Source of the DNA: Campylobacterales bacterium
Lineage (GTDB): Bacteria > Campylobacterota > Campylobacteria > Campylobacterales > QNZT01
Direction of reading: 5' to 3'
Assembly: GCA_016744895.1 (NCBI GenBank)
Contig: JADGDK010000006.1
Coordinates: 12,817-49,708 of the forward strand
DNA: 36,892 bases
The stretch's first letter is position 1; every line of letters starts with the position of its first letter. Shown here piece after piece: positions 25,851-34,962 of the stretch. The position numbers and the translations under genes were made by a program. The notes under the pieces were generated by a model, which saw only the letters and a list, made by a program, of their open reading frames with translations, had not been told where the DNA came from and ran no database searches.

Positions 25851-26954
25851 TTACACCTTATTCATAAAATGTTCTTCATACTCTTTAACAATTTTTTGAA
25901 CATTAAAATTAATTTTGCAAAAATTCTGAATATATATCTTATCAAACTCTATTTCCGAAGCTTTTACAATAGCTTTTGCTAAAGCTTTTGCATTAAAATC
26001 TTTAACCAAAATTCCAGTTTTTCCATTTTCTATCACTTCAACTGTCCCACCAGGAGCTGCAAATGCCACACAAGGTGTACCACAAACATTTGATTCTAAT
26101 ACGACATTTGGAAGTCCTTCATAACGAGAGCTTAATATATAAAAGTCAGCCTCAGACATATAAGCATAAGGGTTATCTTGAAAACCAGAAAGTGTGATAC
26201 AGTGTTCAAGGTCAAACTGTTTAATTTGATTTTCAAGAGATAATTTATCTTCACCCTCCCCTAAAATTGTCAAATGAAACTGATCATCCAAATAAGTCAT
26301 AGCCTCTACTAAAATATCAAACCCTTTTTGAGGTGCCAATCTTCCAGCAGCAATGAGATTAATCTTTGTATTATCATAAAGTTGATCCTCAACTTCACAA
26401 GATTTTTTAGAGATGTGTTCAATATCTACAGGATTATAAATCACTGCAGTTTTTTCTATCATTGTTCCAAAATTTTCAACTAAATCATCTCTCATGTACT
26501 TAGACTGAGTGATAATAAGGTCAAAATTATTATAAACATTTTTATAAAGCCAGTCAAAAAGTTTTGGATAATTTTCTTGCTTATTTTCTATACTTACCGT
26601 ATTTGATTCTCTCGAAATAAATTTAATTTTTTTAGAGTAAAACGGTCTAATAATGGCAATCAAAAGATTAAGATATCCTAATGTTGAAAATACAATATCA
26701 GGCTTAACTTGATAAATCACTTTTGCAATTTTAAAAATTGCATATCTCGCTTGTGAAGCATCAAGATCAATAACCTCAACCTCTTTTGGTAAAGTCTCTA
26801 CAACATTTACAAATCTACCCTCTTTTTTCATCAAAACGAAAACAGGAAGAAATTTCTTTTTATCTATATGCTTAATTAAAGTTAGCATCACACGCTCTGC
26901 ACCACCACCTGTAAGTGATGGCATGATAAACATAATTTTTTTTCTTACATCCAT
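25851..26954 (-). CDS. Family 4 glycosyltransferase
   Basis: A GT-B retaining transferase of 367 residues that probably adds a sugar to a lipid-linked glycan. MFIMPSLTGGGAERVMLTLI near the start is the acceptor-side glycine-rich loop. INLIAAGRLAPQKGFDILVEAM marks the start of the donor domain at about residue 199. ILSSRYEGLPNVVLESNVCGTPCVA contains the conserved E-x7-E type motif. It lies between the two asparagine synthase genes and overlaps the end of the upstream one by 10 bases, while the next gene starts 2 bases after its stop. The three genes are surely translated together. Donor and acceptor are unknown. Confidence 0.92.
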   Translation of the reverse strand: MDVRKKIMFIMPSLTGGGAERVMLTLIKHIDKKKFLPVFVLMKKEGRFVNVVETLPKEVEVIDLDASQARYAIFKIAKVIYQVKPDIVFSTLGYLNLLIAIIRPFYSKKIKFISRESNTVSIENKQENYPKLFDWLYKNVYNNFDLIITQSKYMRDDLVENFGTMIEKTAVIYNPVDIEHISKKSCEVEDQLYDNTKINLIAAGRLAPQKGFDILVEAMTYLDDQFHLTILGEGEDKLSLENQIKQFDLEHCITLSGFQDNPYAYMSEADFYILSSRYEGLPNVVLESNVCGTPCVAFAAPGGTVEVIENGKTGILVKDFNAKALAKAIVKASEIEFDKIYIQNFCKINFNVQKIVKEYEEHFMNKV

Positions 26955-28846
26955 TTTTCATACCACATTTCAAACATTAATATTGACCAAAGGTTATCCA
27001 CAATCTGTTTTTCACCATTAAGATAATTATCTCTGAGTCTCACTACCTCTTTAGCATTAAATATTCCCTCATCTTCAAGTCTCTGTTCATCTAAATAATG
27101 TAGAAAATACTCTTTTAACTCATCTTTAAACCACTCTTGTATCGGCACACCAAATCCCATTTTAGGACGGTCCATCATCTCTTTTGGCAAATACCTATGT
27201 GTAATCTCTTTGAGGATATGTTTTTTGGTTCCATTTTGATATTTATAGCGTGATGGAAGTTGTGCTGCAAACTCTATAATTCGATAATCCAAAAATGGAT
27301 CACGACCTTCTAAACTTACACTCATTGTCGCGCGATCTACTTTTGTGAGTACATCATCTATCATATAAGTTTTATAATCAATTGCAAGCATACTATTTAT
27401 CTCATCATTAAAGTTGTTTAATAATGTACTTTTATCATAATTTGTTTCAATTTTATGAGCCTTATGATTTAAAAGCTTATCAGCCTCTTCATAAGTAAAA
27501 TAGTATGCTGTATCTCTCATAATATCTACTGCATGTTGCGCATTTAACATCGATTGCATTTTATTATAGCGTGTTTGAAAATTAAAAGTATCTTTGAAAA
27601 ATGGAATTGAATTTGGATCTACTTTGTTCATCACAGAAGATAAAGGAGTTTTTATAAAATTTGGAACACGTGAAAAGTTTTTATAATAACTTAAAGCCCT
27701 AGTATACTTATCATACCCTGCAAAGAGTTCATCCCCTCCATCTGCACTAAGTGATACTGTTACCTTTTCACGTGCTAATTGACTTACTAAAGTAGTAGGA
27801 ATAGCTGATACATCAGAAAATGGTTCATCATAAATATTAGCTAATTTTGGGATAATATCTAAAGCATCTTTTTGTGTACAATAATACTCATGATGCTCGG
27901 TACCTAAGTATTTAGCAATCTGTTTGGCATAAGGTGCTTCATCAAAACCATTTTCATGAAAACCTATCGTAAATGTTTTTAATTTTTCAGATCTTTGATG
28001 TTGTAAAATTGCAGTGACCACCGAAGAGTCATATCCGCCACTTAAAAAGATACCTACAGGAACATCTGAAACCATGCGATACTCAAATGCAGACTTTAAA
28101 AGTCTCTGTGTTTCATCTATCGCCTCTTCTTCTGAAATATCTAGTTTTGGTCTGTTATAGTAATCAATAACATTCCAGTACTCTTTTTCTTCGACTTTCT
28201 CATCTACAAGATCTATCTCTAAGTAGTGTCCCGCTCTTAATTTATATGTAGATTTAAAAATCGTATGTGGTTCTGGTATATACTGGAGTTGTAAAAATAG
28301 AGCAGTTGCATCGATATTGATCTCTTTTTGAAAACTTGTGTGCTTATGCATACTTTTAAGTTCACTAGAAAATAGTAAAGTCCTATTTTTATGATACCAA
28401 AACAGCGGTTTAATACCTGAACGATCTCGAATCAAAAAAAGTTTAGAAATATTACGATCATAAATAGCAATTGCAAACATACCATTAAACTTATGTACTG
28501 CTTCCAAACCCCATTTATGATATGCTTTTAAAATAACTTCTGTGTCAGAGTGAGACTCAAAAAGATATCCAAAACTTTCTAACTCTTTTTTAATTTCATT
28601 AAAATTATAAACTTCTCCATTATAGACAATATCAATTTTTTCAAATTTCATTGGCTGATGTCCGTGAGAGGTAAGATCTAAAATAGAGAGTCGACGATGC
28701 CCCAATCCTATTTTTGCTGTAGAAAAAGTATCAAACATATATCCACTATCATCAGGACCACGATGATGCAAAATATCTGTCATATTTTTTAAAGTATCTA
28801 AATTAGATTTTTTATTAAAATCTACAAAACCTGCAATTCCACACAT
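26945..28846 (-). CDS. asnB: Asparagine synthase (glutamine-hydrolysing)
   Basis: Full-length class B enzyme of 633 residues. It starts MCGIAGFVDF, so Cys2 is the glutaminase nucleophile after Met removal. GLGHRRLSILDL, VYNGEVYNF and SHSDTEVIL complete the glutaminase pocket. The synthase half has GIFLSGGYDSSVV at about residue 265, SLSADGGDELFAGYDKY, and the late EGRDPFLDYRI and RPKMGFGVPI motifs. It converts aspartate to asparagine, or in glycan loci may amidate another carboxylate using glutamine nitrogen. It begins 5 bases after the Wzc-like gene, inside the EPS operon, which favours the glycan role. It is a clear paralogue of the downstream degenerate gene. Confidence 0.95.
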   Translation of the reverse strand: MCGIAGFVDFNKKSNLDTLKNMTDILHHRGPDDSGYMFDTFSTAKIGLGHRRLSILDLTSHGHQPMKFEKIDIVYNGEVYNFNEIKKELESFGYLFESHSDTEVILKAYHKWGLEAVHKFNGMFAIAIYDRNISKLFLIRDRSGIKPLFWYHKNRTLLFSSELKSMHKHTSFQKEINIDATALFLQLQYIPEPHTIFKSTYKLRAGHYLEIDLVDEKVEEKEYWNVIDYYNRPKLDISEEEAIDETQRLLKSAFEYRMVSDVPVGIFLSGGYDSSVVTAILQHQRSEKLKTFTIGFHENGFDEAPYAKQIAKYLGTEHHEYYCTQKDALDIIPKLANIYDEPFSDVSAIPTTLVSQLAREKVTVSLSADGGDELFAGYDKYTRALSYYKNFSRVPNFIKTPLSSVMNKVDPNSIPFFKDTFNFQTRYNKMQSMLNAQHAVDIMRDTAYYFTYEEADKLLNHKAHKIETNYDKSTLLNNFNDEINSMLAIDYKTYMIDDVLTKVDRATMSVSLEGRDPFLDYRIIEFAAQLPSRYKYQNGTKKHILKEITHRYLPKEMMDRPKMGFGVPIQEWFKDELKEYFLHYLDEQRLEDEGIFNAKEVVRLRDNYLNGEKQIVDNLWSILMFEMWYEKWM

Positions 28847-28851
28847 TCTGA

Positions 28852-31182
28852 CTAAGCCTCATGATAAATATATTTATAGTCAAACTTTCTGCTCACATAA
28901 TGTTTTGCTTTTACAGAATTAAGTATGATACCTGCATTTTCAATTCCCAATCTTTTGACAAGCTTATCAATATCTTTGACATATTTTGCTTCGGAAAATT
29001 CTGATTTTACAACAAAAAGCGTAACATCTGCATACTTAACTAAACTTAACGCATCACTCACATATTCGAAAGGTGGCGTATCTAGTACAATATAATCGTA
29101 AGAATTACTAAGCTCCTCTATAACTTCTTTCATACGGTTTGAAGCTAAAAGCTCAGCAGGGTTAGGAGGAACACTCCCAGAAGTAACAATATTAAAATTA
29201 CTAAAATGTTCACTTTCCCAAGTCACATCATTTATATCAATCCTGTTAGCAAGTACATCACTCATACCCGCTTTATTTGAGAGTTTAAATTTATGATGCA
29301 TCTCCGGGCGACGAAGATCTAGTGAAAGAATGATACATTTTTGTTCTCCCATACCTAATATAGATGCTAAATTTGCAGATATAGTTGTTTTCCCTTCGTT
29401 AGGTACTGTAGATGTAACTAAGATCACTTTAGACTTTTTATTGCTTACTGTATATTCTAAATTGTTTTTAATATTTCTAAAAGACTCACTTACAGAAGAA
29501 TTTGGCTCATCAAGTACATAGGCTGTATTATATTTTTGTCTATTTTTTACAAATGGAATCAAACCAAATATGGGTATATCTGTCACAATAAGAACATCAT
29601 AACGATCTTTAATCTTTGTATCAAATTTTACCCTTAACAAGGTATGTAACAATGCAAAAACAAGCCCTAAAAAGCCACTTATTGCTAGTATAGGTCCAAG
29701 CTTTGGACTAAGAGCACGTCTAGGTTCCTTAGCAAAATCTAGAACTTTTTTATTAAGTATAGTAGAAGCTTTCTCAATTGAGAGTTCTGACTGCTTTTGT
29801 AATAGGTAATTATAAACTTTATCGTTAACCGTAAATACCCTCTTTCGTTTTACTAAATCTTGTTCAATTTTTGGAAGTTTTTTAAGTTTACTAGTGTACT
29901 CTCTAACTACTTTTTTAAGAGAATACACTCGCTCTTTAGATCTATTTAGTATTCCTTTTGAAACCTCTAAAATAGACCTTTTCATATTATTAATACCATT
30001 TGTAAGACTTAAAACATCAGGATGATTTTCAGTAAATATAGAGAGTTTTTGCTCTTTCTCTAATCTTGCCTTTTCCAAGCTTTGAAGTATGGTGTTGAGT
30101 ACAGGGTGATTTTTTGAGAGTGCACTGACACTATTATAATTACCTCGGCGCACTTTTAAATAAATACTTTCCATTATACTTAATTCTATCTCAGCATTTT
30201 TTAACTGCTCTTCAAATCCATTTAACTTATCAATTGTCTGCTTTTTTTGTGTCTCTAAATCAGTAATATTATGACTTTTTTTATACCCTTGCAATGAATT
30301 TTCTGAATTTTGGAGTTTTCCACTAATAGAATCCAACTGTTTGTTAATAAAATTCAATGTTTTATCATCAGTCTCAATCATATTTCTTTTACTATAAAGC
30401 AAATAGTTTTGAATATAAGCATTTAAAAAATCTTTTGCTCTTTTGGCTATTTGATCTTTATATGTAATCCTTAAAACTGATGATTTAAAAGAGGCAGGTT
30501 TGATACTCAAATTATTTTGGATATTTTTAATAATATCTTCATATTTATTGAGTTGAAAACTATACTCAACCGCTTCATATCGTCCATTTTTTTCAATTAC
30601 CATCGAACAGTTAGGAAGTTCAATAAACTCCCCATACTCATACATACGTTTTTTAGAAGGTATTAAGGAATCTGGTTTTATAATATTTGGTATTATATTA
30701 AATAACTCTGTTAAAAATGAATCTTTGTAAGCCAATTCAAACCTTTGTTGATCTATATGTTTTATAATAAATTTCTTATCAAAGATTTTATTGTTTTTAA
30801 TAGTAATATTTGAAAGTTTAAAAGGAGTTTCATTATAAAGTGTGGTTGTTTTTAATTTTGATTTTTTGTAATAAACTACATTACGATCAATAGAACGAAG
30901 TGTTTTATTGAGTAAAAATTCTGATCTTAATATATCTATCTCTGTCTCTGTACCATGAGCCCGTTCAATTGCATTTCCAAAAAAGTCTTGCCTATTTTCT
31001 TGGGGATTCGTTTTAATTTCTATCGTAGCAGTTGACTCATAAATAGGATGCTTTAAATAATAATATAAAACGCCTAAAGAGAGTGTTGTTAAAACGATGA
31101 GTAAGTTGATCCATTTATATTTAAATAGCGCATTGATAATTTTTTTAAAATTAAATGAACTACCTTCAAACTCGACTTGCAT
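28852..31182 (-). CDS. Wzc-like polysaccharide copolymerase with tyrosine autokinase
   Basis: A 776-residue protein fusing a Wzz chain-length domain to a BY-kinase, controlling polymerisation and export of a capsule or EPS. Membrane helices are at about 22-42 and 500-520. Between them lies the long periplasmic coiled-coil Wzz region (INKQLDSISGKLQNSENSL and others). The cytoplasmic kinase shows Walker A TSTVPNEGKTTISANLA at about 595, Walker A' LSLDLRRPEMHHKF, and Walker B YIVLDTPPF. The C-terminus KHYVSRKFDYKYIYHEA holds four tyrosines, the expected autophosphorylation cluster. No matching phosphatase (Wzb-like) or Wza-like export channel is in the window. Confidence 0.95.
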   Translation of the reverse strand: MQVEFEGSSFNFKKIINALFKYKWINLLIVLTTLSLGVLYYYLKHPIYESTATIEIKTNPQENRQDFFGNAIERAHGTETEIDILRSEFLLNKTLRSIDRNVVYYKKSKLKTTTLYNETPFKLSNITIKNNKIFDKKFIIKHIDQQRFELAYKDSFLTELFNIIPNIIKPDSLIPSKKRMYEYGEFIELPNCSMVIEKNGRYEAVEYSFQLNKYEDIIKNIQNNLSIKPASFKSSVLRITYKDQIAKRAKDFLNAYIQNYLLYSKRNMIETDDKTLNFINKQLDSISGKLQNSENSLQGYKKSHNITDLETQKKQTIDKLNGFEEQLKNAEIELSIMESIYLKVRRGNYNSVSALSKNHPVLNTILQSLEKARLEKEQKLSIFTENHPDVLSLTNGINNMKRSILEVSKGILNRSKERVYSLKKVVREYTSKLKKLPKIEQDLVKRKRVFTVNDKVYNYLLQKQSELSIEKASTILNKKVLDFAKEPRRALSPKLGPILAISGFLGLVFALLHTLLRVKFDTKIKDRYDVLIVTDIPIFGLIPFVKNRQKYNTAYVLDEPNSSVSESFRNIKNNLEYTVSNKKSKVILVTSTVPNEGKTTISANLASILGMGEQKCIILSLDLRRPEMHHKFKLSNKAGMSDVLANRIDINDVTWESEHFSNFNIVTSGSVPPNPAELLASNRMKEVIEELSNSYDYIVLDTPPFEYVSDALSLVKYADVTLFVVKSEFSEAKYVKDIDKLVKRLGIENAGIILNSVKAKHYVSRKFDYKYIYHEA

Positions 31183-31243
31183 AAACCACCCTCAAAATTT
31201 TTAATTATTTTATGCTCTGAAATCGACTTTTTTAAAAATAAGT

Positions 31244-32392
31244 TTAACTATTTTTTAAAATAAATTTATTACTTCCTTTCTTTTCAATAAACATATTAAT
31301 CGTGTGAAGATACCTATCAAGCACAATATTTTCATCAAATTCTTCTTTAATGTGTGCTCTTCCTCTTTTCCCCATCTCTTGACGCTGTGATTCACTAAGT
31401 AAAATCATCTTTTCCATCTTTAATGCTAAGTCATAATAATCCATCACATCACACAAATATCCACTGTTAACATTTTCAACTATTTCACGACAACCTGGAA
31501 CATTTGATGCAATAATTGGTTTTGCCATAGATGCACTCTCCATAAGGATTTTACTAATCCCTTCACGATAAGAGGGCAAAACTATACAATCAGCTTCTGC
31601 TATAAAGTCTCGTACATCATTTGTTGATCCCATATATTTAACCCAACCTTTTTTAACCCAATAATCAACCTGTTCTTTAGATATAGCTTGTGGATTTTTA
31701 ACCCCCACAAAACCAACCAATTGTACTTCAACATTTGGATATTTATCTTTGATTTCACGTGCAGCTTTGACTAATTCTCCAACTCCTTTATCCCAAAGAA
31801 GCCTTGCTATTAACACAAACCGAAATTTATCATCTATAATACTTTTTTCTCTAGGTGCATATTTTTCCATATCAACACCTTCGCCTGAGAGAATCTCCAT
31901 AATATCTCTACTAACAATATGTTCTTTAATAAACTTTTTACGGTCTTCATGATTTATAAACCAAACTTTTTGAGAATGTTTTAGTGATATTTTATAAAGA
32001 AATTTAGCAACTTTTGAAGTAAGTCCATGATTTATAAATGTATATCCTAAACCTGTAATGACCGCAATAGATTTTACATTAGCATATTTTGCAGCTAAAG
32101 TTCCATATACGTTTGGCTTGATTGTATAGTGAAATACTAGATCTGGGTTAATTCGTTTATAATGTTTATAAAATCTTCTTAATAAAAGTAAATCTTTGAA
32201 GATATTTGAACCTTTGTTGTCCATAGGTACATCTACATAGTGACATCCAAGCGCTTCAATCTCTTTACTATGATCATCATATGGCGCTAATACACTTACA
32301 TGGTAGCCTTCTTTAACAAGACGCTTCATTAACCCTGAACGAAACATCATCATACCCCATGAAGTGTTACATACAAGTGCTATCTTTTTCAT
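31244..32392 (-). CDS. Family 4 glycosyltransferase
   Basis: A 382-residue GT-B transferase of the PglA-like group. The N-terminus MKKIALVCNTSWGMMMFRSGLMKRL, then HYTIKPNVYGTLAAKYA and AVITGLGYTFINHG, are typical of enzymes adding HexNAc or hexose to undecaprenyl-linked sugars. The donor side shows FVLIARLLWDKGVGELV and VLPSYREGISKILMESASMAKPIIAS with the E-x7-E motif. The ORF track begins nine codons earlier at a GTG (32419) with no ribosome site. I prefer the ATG at 32392, which gives the standard start of the first strand and has AGGA about 12 bases upstream. It is followed after 61 bases by the copolymerase gene. Confidence 0.9.
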   Translation of the reverse strand: MKKIALVCNTSWGMMMFRSGLMKRLVKEGYHVSVLAPYDDHSKEIEALGCHYVDVPMDNKGSNIFKDLLLLRRFYKHYKRINPDLVFHYTIKPNVYGTLAAKYANVKSIAVITGLGYTFINHGLTSKVAKFLYKISLKHSQKVWFINHEDRKKFIKEHIVSRDIMEILSGEGVDMEKYAPREKSIIDDKFRFVLIARLLWDKGVGELVKAAREIKDKYPNVEVQLVGFVGVKNPQAISKEQVDYWVKKGWVKYMGSTNDVRDFIAEADCIVLPSYREGISKILMESASMAKPIIASNVPGCREIVENVNSGYLCDVMDYYDLALKMEKMILLSESQRQEMGKRGRAHIKEEFDENIVLDRYLHTINMFIEKKGSNKFILKNS

Positions 32393-32518
32393 TAACGATA
32401 CCGTTCCTAATTTATTCACTAAGTGTATTTATACATATCGTATTTTATATGTAAAACTTTAATAACTATAACATAGTTTATAATTTTATATTTGAGATAA
32501 AAGTTTAACTATCATTCA
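32393..32518. other. AT-rich gap between two glycosyltransferase genes
   Basis: A stretch of about 100-126 bases with no ORF of note. It contains ACATAT/ATATGT and AACTA/TAGTT short inverted repeats and several TATAAT-like strings on the minus strand that could promote the downstream glycosyltransferase and copolymerase genes. Base composition makes chance matches likely, so I assign no specific promoter. Confidence 0.35.
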
Positions 32519-33586
32519 TCATAAATCAGTCAAATACTGATAAATATCTTCATGAGATTTAGCCATACTTTTTATAGAAAACTTCTCACTAATATTTTGA
32601 TGAAGGTTTTTAGCTCTTTTTTCAGCCTCATTAGGATTACAAACAACCTCTAACATTGCCTTAGCAAAATCATCAAGTTCAGCTAAATAGCCACACGTTT
32701 CGTCTACAACTGATGGAATAGCACCCACAGGAGTAGAAACCACACTAAGTCCAGCAGCCCCAGCTTCTAACAAAGCAATAGGAAGCCCTTCAAAATGTGA
32801 AGGCATGACAAAACAGTGTGACTTTTGTAAAAGTTCTGGTATGTCACGACGAGCACCCATCATATTGATCTCTTCTTCAACACCATGTTTTTTAATTTCA
32901 GCATATATCTCTTCTCTCATATCACCACTGGCATCAGGACCACCAACAATTTGAATTTCAAAATTTTTAATTCCATTTTCTTTTAAATATGCAGCTGTTG
33001 AAGGTAAAAATAATTGATTTTTCTGCTCTCTTAAAACTCCGATAGAGATAAAAGTAAATTTTTTACTTTTTTGCACCTTTTGTTGATAAGGAGCGATATC
33101 GATACCATTTGGAATTACTACCGTATCTTCTTTATACATGCTTATGATCATATCTTTTGAAAAGACAATATCAGTATCTCTAAAAGGTTTGAGTAAGTAC
33201 GTAATCACTTCTCTTAATTTTGAGCCAATATTCACATTATGTGATGTAAAAACAATTTTTAGACTTGGATATTTTATTTTTGATATAAGTGCAAATATTA
33301 GCGGATGAAACATATGTACATGCAAAATTTGAATATCATGCTTTTTGATGTACTTATTGATATAACTTGCCGTTTGAATAAGGCTTTTTGGAGTTTTTGT
33401 CATATTTAAATTTTCAACAAAAACCCCATTTTCTTTAAAGTCTTCTGTAAAATCTTTTTCATCATTTAAACCAATCACATGGTTTGTGATTTTTTCTTTG
33501 TCAAGATTTGCACAAAGATCAAGCAGTACTTTTTCAGCACCACCAATTGGGAGTCCAGTAATAAGGTGTAAAACATTTATATTCAT
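32519..33586 (-). CDS. Family 4 glycosyltransferase
   Basis: A 355-residue GT-B transferase. The acceptor-side motif is LITGLPIGGAEKVLLDLC at the N-terminus. VVIPNGIDIAPY ends the first domain. FTFISIGVLREQKNQLFL begins the donor domain, and VMPSHFEGLPIALLEAGAAGLSVVSTPVGAIP carries the E-x7-E motif and the GAIP loop. AGGA lies 8 bases before the ATG. It is the first minus-strand gene of the EPS set, divergent from the beta-helix protein across a 117-base AT-rich gap, so the operon promoter should be there. Its product sugar is unknown. Confidence 0.93.
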   Translation of the reverse strand: MNINVLHLITGLPIGGAEKVLLDLCANLDKEKITNHVIGLNDEKDFTEDFKENGVFVENLNMTKTPKSLIQTASYINKYIKKHDIQILHVHMFHPLIFALISKIKYPSLKIVFTSHNVNIGSKLREVITYLLKPFRDTDIVFSKDMIISMYKEDTVVIPNGIDIAPYQQKVQKSKKFTFISIGVLREQKNQLFLPSTAAYLKENGIKNFEIQIVGGPDASGDMREEIYAEIKKHGVEEEINMMGARRDIPELLQKSHCFVMPSHFEGLPIALLEAGAAGLSVVSTPVGAIPSVVDETCGYLAELDDFAKAMLEVVCNPNEAEKRAKNLHQNISEKFSIKSMAKSHEDIYQYLTDL

Positions 33587-33703
33587 AATATGTCCTAAAT
33601 TAAAATAATTATATATCTATAATCGACTTATTGTAATTAATCATTAAGGAAAATAATACTATTCTTTTAATTACATATTAATACTAAATATAAAGGATAT
33701 AAA
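33587..33703. promoter_or_regulatory. Divergent intergenic promoter region of the EPS locus
   Basis: This 117-base, extremely AT-rich gap separates the divergent glycosyltransferase and beta-helix genes and must hold at least one promoter for each. TATAAT at 33608-33613 on the minus strand is suitably placed for the glycosyltransferase. TATAAT at 33618-33623 on the plus strand could serve the beta-helix gene with a long leader. AAAGGA at 33692-33697 is the plus-strand ribosome site. Given the composition, the -10 choices are weak. Confidence 0.35.
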
Positions 33704-34906
33704 ATGCGTGTAATAGTTTTAGGAATCAGTTTTATTGCTAGCGTACAAATATTGGCATGCGATATTACTGTAAATAATAGCACTTCACTAAAGTTCATTG
33801 CTCAAAATGCAGAACCAGGTCAAGAAATTTGTATTGATGGAATTGGTGAAAAAATATATGAAATTGATTATATTCATTTTAAAGCAAATGGAACAGAAGA
33901 TAAACCAATTATCTTTAAAGGATTAGATTCTGTGCATCTTTTAGGCGTTAACGCTCAAGAAGGAAAAGCAAATTTTCATGTCTCAGGATCTTGGTTAAAA
34001 ATTCAAAATCTCGAAATATCAAATTTTGAAAATGGTATTAATATTAGAAGAATGGAAAATAATATTCCACACAATACTAATATAATTGATATTAGATCTC
34101 ATCACAACTTATACAGCGGTATAGCTATAGAAGGTGATTATATCATAGGAGAAGGGATAAATCCTAACTTTCATAACTACACTAATGAAGATAAACCATC
34201 AAATAATATAATAAAAAATTGTGATACTTCATATAGTCAAGCGCCTGGTGATAATGGAGATGGAATCAATATTCGTAATGGTGTTGGAACTGGAAACATG
34301 ATTATTGGATGTCGTACATTTAATAACGCTGATGATGGTGTTGATCTTTGGGAAGCGGGTAATCAGGTACACATTATAAATACATGGTCATATAAAAATG
34401 GTTTTGATGAAAACGGTATTGAATCAGGAAATGGCGTTGGTTTTAAGCTAGGTCGAGCAATAAATTTAAATGGAACTATTTATGATGGAATGCATATATT
34501 AAAACATTGTATGGCTTGGGAAAATAGAGAATATGGTTTTTCATATAGTGAAGCAATATTCTCAAGAGAATTTTATAATTGTACAGCATATGGAAATTTC
34601 AATTCAGGATTTTATTTTGAAAATAATGACAATGCGTTTCTAAATAATATTTCACATTCAAATGCAAACAGTGATAGATATGGTCCTCATTATAATGAAG
34701 CAAATGAACCTAAACCATGGTATGAGTTAGGTAACTCTTGGCAACTTGCTCAAAATCTATACGATAGCTCTTTTATATTAACTCAAAATGAAAAGAATAT
34801 AGCCGAGGGTTCTAGAGGTAGTACAGATAGTCTTCCAAACACAAAATGGTTACAACTTAAAAAGAATATAAACTACCCCAATATTGGATATTGGGGAGAA
34901 GAATAA
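33704..34906 (+). CDS. Secreted right-handed beta-helix protein, PL9-like polysaccharide lyase
   Basis: A 400-residue exported protein. The N-terminus MRVIVLGISFIASVQILAC is a signal peptide, and Cys19 in ILAC could make it a lipoprotein, though the -2 Leu is not ideal. The mature part is a parallel beta-helix with recurring turns (GINIRR, SGIAIEG, DGINIRNGVGTGNMIIGCRTF, DDGVDLWEAGN, GVGFKLGRA, SGFYFEN). The NGDGINIRNGVG, DDGVDLW and GVGFKLG order is what I know from PL9 pectate lyases (PelL/PelX), whose catalytic lysine is the Lys of GFKLG. It may cleave a uronic-acid-containing EPS made by the neighbouring genes. The gene is more AT-rich than its neighbours and opposite in orientation, hinting at separate acquisition. 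It ends in a sequence that also forms a perfect 9-bp hairpin. Confidence 0.85.
   Translation: MRVIVLGISFIASVQILACDITVNNSTSLKFIAQNAEPGQEICIDGIGEKIYEIDYIHFKANGTEDKPIIFKGLDSVHLLGVNAQEGKANFHVSGSWLKIQNLEISNFENGINIRRMENNIPHNTNIIDIRSHHNLYSGIAIEGDYIIGEGINPNFHNYTNEDKPSNNIIKNCDTSYSQAPGDNGDGINIRNGVGTGNMIIGCRTFNNADDGVDLWEAGNQVHIINTWSYKNGFDENGIESGNGVGFKLGRAINLNGTIYDGMHILKHCMAWENREYGFSYSEAIFSREFYNCTAYGNFNSGFYFENNDNAFLNNISHSNANSDRYGPHYNEANEPKPWYELGNSWQLAQNLYDSSFILTQNEKNIAEGSRGSTDSLPNTKWLQLKKNINYPNIGYWGEE
34876..34896. repeat. Perfect 9-bp hairpin in the last codons of the beta-helix gene
   Basis: CCCCAATAT at 34876-34884 pairs with ATATTGGGG at 34888-34896 around a TGG loop. It lies wholly inside the coding sequence for the C-terminal NIGYWG residues, about 20 bases before a second hairpin. 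It may stabilise the 3' end of the mRNA or be coincidence of the Pro/Asn/Ile/Gly codons. Confidence 0.55.
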
Positions 34907-34917
34907 ATATTGTGACA

Positions 34918-34947
34918 TAATCAAGGAGGACAATACTTCCTTGATTA
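34918..34947. terminator. Hairpin between the convergent beta-helix gene and galE
   Basis: TAATCAAGGA at 34918-34927 pairs perfectly with TCCTTGATTA at 34938-34947, a 10-bp stem with a 10-base loop, in the 56-base gap between two convergent stops. On the plus strand a run of six T follows about 10 bases later, not directly adjacent. It is placed as a bidirectional terminator would be, but the lack of an immediate U-run keeps confidence moderate. Confidence 0.5.
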
Positions 34948-34962
34948 ACTATATCTAATTTT

